Positions 61,498 to 64,000 of a DNA stretch of 64,000 nucleotides are shown here, piece by piece. Position 1 is the stretch's first letter. Every line of letters starts with the position of its first letter. The translations under genes and the position numbers were made by a program. The notes beneath the pieces are model-generated. The model did not search any database. It was not told the origin of the DNA and saw nothing but the letters and a program-made list of their open reading frames with translations. The stretch comes from Bacteroidales bacterium (lineage in GTDB: Bacteria > Bacteroidota > Bacteroidia > Bacteroidales > Lentimicrobiaceae). Location of the stretch: assembly GCA_016709025.1 (NCBI GenBank), contig JADJEQ010000014.1, positions 137,597 to 201,596 of the forward strand. The letters are read 5' to 3'.

Positions 61498-61547
61498 TTT
61501 CGTTGTCCTGATCGCATAAATGAAATTATTCAAATATCCTGAACCAA

Positions 61548-61597
61548 TTTGTCCTAACACACTGCTATTATAAAAATTAGCAGTGTATTTGGACAAA
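61548..61597. promoter_or_regulatory. Bipartite palindrome upstream of the AbiE-like remnant
   Basis: Two nested inverted pairs: TTTGTCC/GGACAAA (61548-61554, 61591-61597) outside and ACACTGCTA/TAGCAGTGT (61559-61567, 61578-61586) inside, with a 10-base AT loop. An operator or hairpin of a lost toxin-antitoxin operon is plausible. Confidence 0.6.
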
Positions 61598-61699
61598 TAT
61601 AACATAACCATGAACCAGGAACACGTTAAACGGGCTGATGAAATATGCCGCTGAACTCAGGATATCCGGCACATTGAACCAACTCCTTCAAGTAATACT

Positions 61700-61783
61700 A
61701 TGACAGATACATGTAAATCGATCCGTGCCCGCTTACTCAATATAGCAAAAAAAGAAAATCTAACGAACAGTTCACTTAATTGA
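61700..61783 (+). pseudogene. N-terminal remnant of an AbiEii/AbiGii-type nucleotidyltransferase toxin
   Basis: Twenty-seven codons (MTDTCKSIRARLLNIAKKEN..) match the usual beginning of AbiEii-family proteins, then a stop. The rest of the gene is missing. Codons upstream (MNQEHVKRADEI at 61611) may be a remnant of its antitoxin. Short, so tentative. Confidence 0.4.
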
Positions 61784-61801
61784 ATGCCGTAGCCTTCCCT
61801 T

Positions 61802-62256
61802 TCAAAACGGACACTCCGGATCCTCTGTTTCAATAATTTCGGTCAGGGATATTTCCTGATCGGGATTCTTCGTAATCAGGTTAAGACATTCTTCCAGGTT
61901 CTGTCCGCATTGGGTGAAAATATAAAAGCACAGTATTCAAACAGTTGTTCGCGACTGGGGGCAGTAATATTGGTTAAGTTCAGGTCTGTTTTAATTTTGA
62001 TCCCGTTTTTAAGATCGATGGCATAACCCCAGTAAAGGTTATTGTCCTCTTCACGAACAATGCCCAAAATTGAAGTTGCATTTTCAAGTAAATGATCAGA
62101 TGGTATCAATTTATAAGTTTCAGTATCCTGAACATAGAACCCGGCAATTTCCGATGGTGCGATGTTATTCATGATGATGTCCTGAATGTCTTCCGAGATA
62201 AATCCAAACGTGTTGGATTTTGAATAATACCGTAAATTGAGAACTGTTCTGAACAT
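61802..62256 (-). CDS. Hypothetical protein (frameshift)
   Basis: From ATG 62256: MFRTVLNLRYYSKSNTFGFI, IAGFYVQDTETYKLIPSDHLLE, GYAIDLKNGIKIKTDLNLTNI. After a shift near 61905 the end reads GQNLEECLNLITKNPDQEI.. TEDPECPF, stop at 61802. About 150 residues, no family recognised. It is divergent from the hip operon. Confidence 0.45.
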
Positions 62257-62380
62257 TGCGGATACAGTGAATAATGCTTGTCTAATATAGAGAATTTGCA
62301 GCTATCAGGCCGTGCTTGTCAGAACAAATCCAACCTGAAATTAAATTTGGGATAAAAACGAAAACAATCATGAATGAAAC

Positions 62381-62521
62381 TATACCCATTGGGGTATAAT
62401 TATAATCGCTTAAACTCATTTTATACCCTTTAGGGTATATTTTGAATGCGTATTGCATAAAATATACCCGAAAGGGTGTATTCTGCCAATAATATACTAT
62501 ATTTGTACCCGAAAGGGTATA
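62381..62521. promoter_or_regulatory. Four operator palindromes TATACCC-N4-GGGTATA
   Basis: Copies at 62381-62398, 62422-62439, 62463-62480 and 62504-62521 share TATACCC-N4-GGGTATA with at most one or two changes. They are spaced about 41 bases (four helical turns), the last ending 4 bases before hipB. This fits cooperative autorepression by the HipB-type protein. Confidence 0.85.
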
Positions 62522-62525
62522 TACT

Positions 62526-62747
62526 ATGCAATTAAGTGAATTTGTAAAAGAAAAAAGACGGCTTACCGGTCTCACGCAACCAGTCCTGGCAGAAAAGGCC
62601 GGTGTAGGTCTGCGTTTCGTCAGAGAACTGGAACAGGGTAAAGAGACACTCCGTCTGGACAAGGTAAATCAGGTGCTGAAACTTTTTGGGTATGAGGTTG
62701 GTGCCATTCCTGCAAATCGTAAAATTTTAACCGATGAGGAAAGCTGA
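62526..62747 (+). CDS. hipB: HipB-family Xre antitoxin/repressor
   Basis: A 73-residue protein with an Xre helix-turn-helix (LTGLTQPVLAEKAGVGLRFVRELEQGK), intact. HipB-type proteins neutralise the kinase toxin and bind operators. Four palindromic operators lie immediately upstream. Its stop overlaps the next gene by 14 bases. Confidence 0.9.
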   Translation: MQLSEFVKEKRRLTGLTQPVLAEKAGVGLRFVRELEQGKETLRLDKVNQVLKLFGYEVGAIPANRKILTDEES

Positions 62748-63066
62748 AATAAAAATTCAGGATATTACGGCTGGCTGGCTTACCCAGGACGAAAAAGGCT
62801 ACAGGTTTGAATATGATCCCGATTACCTGAAAAGCAAAACTCCCGAACCCGTAAGTCTTACATTGCCTTTGCAGGCAGAACCTTTTATTGGTAAGGTTTT
62901 ATTCCCGTTTTTCGATGGGCTGATCCCGGAGGGCTGGCTGTTGGAGATAGCTGAGAAAAACTGGAAACTGAACCCACGCGACAGGATGGGCCTGCTACTG
63001 GCTTGTTGCAAGGATTGCATCGGGGTTGTCAGTGTAAATCCTGTGATGATGGAGGATGAATCATGA
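62734..63066 (+). CDS. hipS: HipS-like small protein (HipA N-terminal subdomain 1)
   Basis: A 110-residue intact protein matching the HipA N-terminal subdomain 1: AGWLTQDEKGYRFEYDPDYL, PVSLTLPLQ, LFPFFDGLIPEGWLLE, DRMGLLLACCKDCIGVV. In HipBST systems this separate subunit, rather than HipB, counteracts the kinase. It overlaps hipB by 14 bases and the kinase gene by 4. Confidence 0.85.
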   Translation: MRKAEIKIQDITAGWLTQDEKGYRFEYDPDYLKSKTPEPVSLTLPLQAEPFIGKVLFPFFDGLIPEGWLLEIAEKNWKLNPRDRMGLLLACCKDCIGVVSVNPVMMEDES

Positions 63067-64000
63067 AGAAATGTTTAGCCTGTTACCTACCATTAAACAA
63101 GGATGAAATTGATTTTCATCCTGCTTGCAGCAGAAGGCTCTTTGGACAGTCCATCCCACCGGTAATTCCATATAGTGAGGAGCAAATGGGGGAACTGGCA
63201 ATCCAGGTTATAAAGAGCCAGACAACTGTTACCGGCGTTCAGCCTAAGTTGTCGCTTGAAATAGCAAAAGGTTCGAATAAACAGGAGCCCGGCAGGTTTA
63301 CGATTGTCGGTTTGTGGGGAGGTTATATCTTGAAACCCCCGACACCTAATTATCCTCAGTTACCGGAGGTTGAAGACCTCACCATGCACCTTGCCGGCAT
63401 CGCGAAGATCAATGTGGTGCCGCATAGCCTGATTCGCCTGAAGTCTGGAAATCTGGCATACATTACCAAAAGAATTGACCGCAGCAAACAGGGAAAACTT
63501 GCCATGGAGGATATGTGCCAGCTAACCGAACGTTTGACAGAGGATAAGTACCGGGGCTCATGCGAGCAGGTGGCAAAGGCGATTTTAAAGTATTCGGTCA
63601 ATCCGGTTCTGGATGTAGTCAATTTTTTTGAACAGGTCCTGTTTTCTTTTTTAACCGGCAATGCCGACATGCACCTTAAGAATTTTTCATTGATCAACCA
63701 GCCCGGGATTGGGTATATACTTTCACCTGCTTACGACCTCGTGGCTACAAAACTGGTCAATCCGGCAGATGACGAAGAAATGGCCCTTACCCTGAACGGG
63801 AAAAAGAAAAAATTCAGGCGAAACGATTTTACCGCAGCATTCCATACACTGAAACTCGACCCAAAGCAGCAGGAAAATATTTTCAGTAAAATGGAAAAGG
63901 CAAAAGTAAAATGGATTGACTTTATCGATGGCAGCTTTTTGAGTGATGATTTTAAGGTTGTATACAAAGAACTGATCCTGGAAAGATTTTCCAGATTATT
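63063..64000 (+). CDS. hipT: HipT-like serine/threonine kinase toxin, partial
   Basis: At least 312 residues, running off the window. It starts MKKCLACYLPLNKDEIDFHPAC, and the nucleotide-binding region has TVTGVQPKLSL. The catalytic core has YITKRIDR (ATP-binding Lys), GNADMHLKNFSLI (catalytic Asp and Asn) and SPAYDLVATKL (metal-binding Asp). HipA/HipT kinases phosphorylate aminoacyl-tRNA synthetases. Because the N-terminal subdomain is a separate gene, this is the HipBST arrangement. The frame is intact. Confidence 0.88.
   Translation, partial: MKKCLACYLPLNKDEIDFHPACSRRLFGQSIPPVIPYSEEQMGELAIQVIKSQTTVTGVQPKLSLEIAKGSNKQEPGRFTIVGLWGGYILKPPTPNYPQLPEVEDLTMHLAGIAKINVVPHSLIRLKSGNLAYITKRIDRSKQGKLAMEDMCQLTERLTEDKYRGSCEQVAKAILKYSVNPVLDVVNFFEQVLFSFLTGNADMHLKNFSLINQPGIGYILSPAYDLVATKLVNPADDEEMALTLNGKKKKFRRNDFTAAFHTLKLDPKQQENIFSKMEKAKVKWIDFIDGSFLSDDFKVVYKELILERFSRL

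Overview
The window looks like a chromosomal segment of a Bacteroidota bacterium (Bacteroidia-like). The evidence is a SusC/RagA-type TonB-linked receptor, a protein with a type IX secretion C-terminal sorting domain, DUF3127 and JetABCD proteins of Bacteroidota type, Bacteroidota-style TTG-N19/20-TAnnTTTG promoters, and little sign of Shine-Dalgarno sequences. A striking technical feature is that about 25 genes are interrupted by single-base frameshifts, many in homopolymer runs, while long genes such as 2271-4250, 21024-23069 and 19519-20979 are intact. Unpolished long-read sequence is the simplest explanation, so most frameshifted genes are annotated here as whole genes with the shift noted.

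Layout. 1-5950: a probable cyanophycin/isoaspartyl-peptide utilisation locus (two secreted S51 cyanophycinase-like hydrolases and a SusC receptor on the minus strand, a divergent isoaspartyl dipeptidase). 5984-11514: a ferredoxin-nitroreductase, a RelE/ParE-type toxin-antitoxin pair, an SDR-DUF2867 protein, a RES-domain remnant, a LOG-family protein and a secreted M64 peptidase. 11724-11916: a tRNA-Arg(CCT) with terminator and a degenerate second copy. 12170-24035: an accessory island on the minus strand with two WYL regulators, a miniature FtsZ-like GTPase (plus two decayed 3' copies), a DnaB-like RecA-fold protein, a TnsA-like nuclease with a sigma-region-4-like protein, a metallo-beta-lactamase nuclease, a PD-(D/E)XK-like protein, DUF2779 and a soluble AAA+/M41 protease. 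26372-27223: an agmatine/peptidylarginine deiminase. 27818-33955: a Wadjet JetABCD anti-plasmid system.

34.8-49.7 kb holds the most unusual unit. It has a retron-type reverse transcriptase fused to an apparent GHKL ATPase and a receiver-like domain, preceded by a 262-nt leader whose ends form an a1/a2-like stem. Next comes a multi-receiver protein with a HEPN-like tail, an SSB-like DUF3127 protein, a RecD-like helicase and a TPR/OB protein. The unit is flanked by a CARF-sigma54 activator, divergent from three small genes behind a sigma54-type promoter, and a WYL regulator. A dyad TGCAG-N5-CTGCA recurs at the RT promoter, the helicase promoter and the WYL gene start, suggesting one regulon.

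51.0-53.5 kb: a second CARF-sigma54 activator with a near-consensus sigma54 promoter pointing the other way into a decayed gene. 53.57-58.96 kb: a tightly overlapping operon of a glycosyltransferase-radical SAM fusion, a nucleotidyltransferase-tyrosine phosphatase fusion, a methyltransferase and a WG-repeat protein, which looks like an uncharacterised biosynthetic or modification pathway. 59-62.3 kb: structured repeats, a PRiA4_ORF3 remnant, iteron-like repeats, a Fic protein, an AbiEii remnant and a hypothetical gene. 62.4-64.0 kb: a HipBST toxin-antitoxin system with four operator copies, running off the window end.
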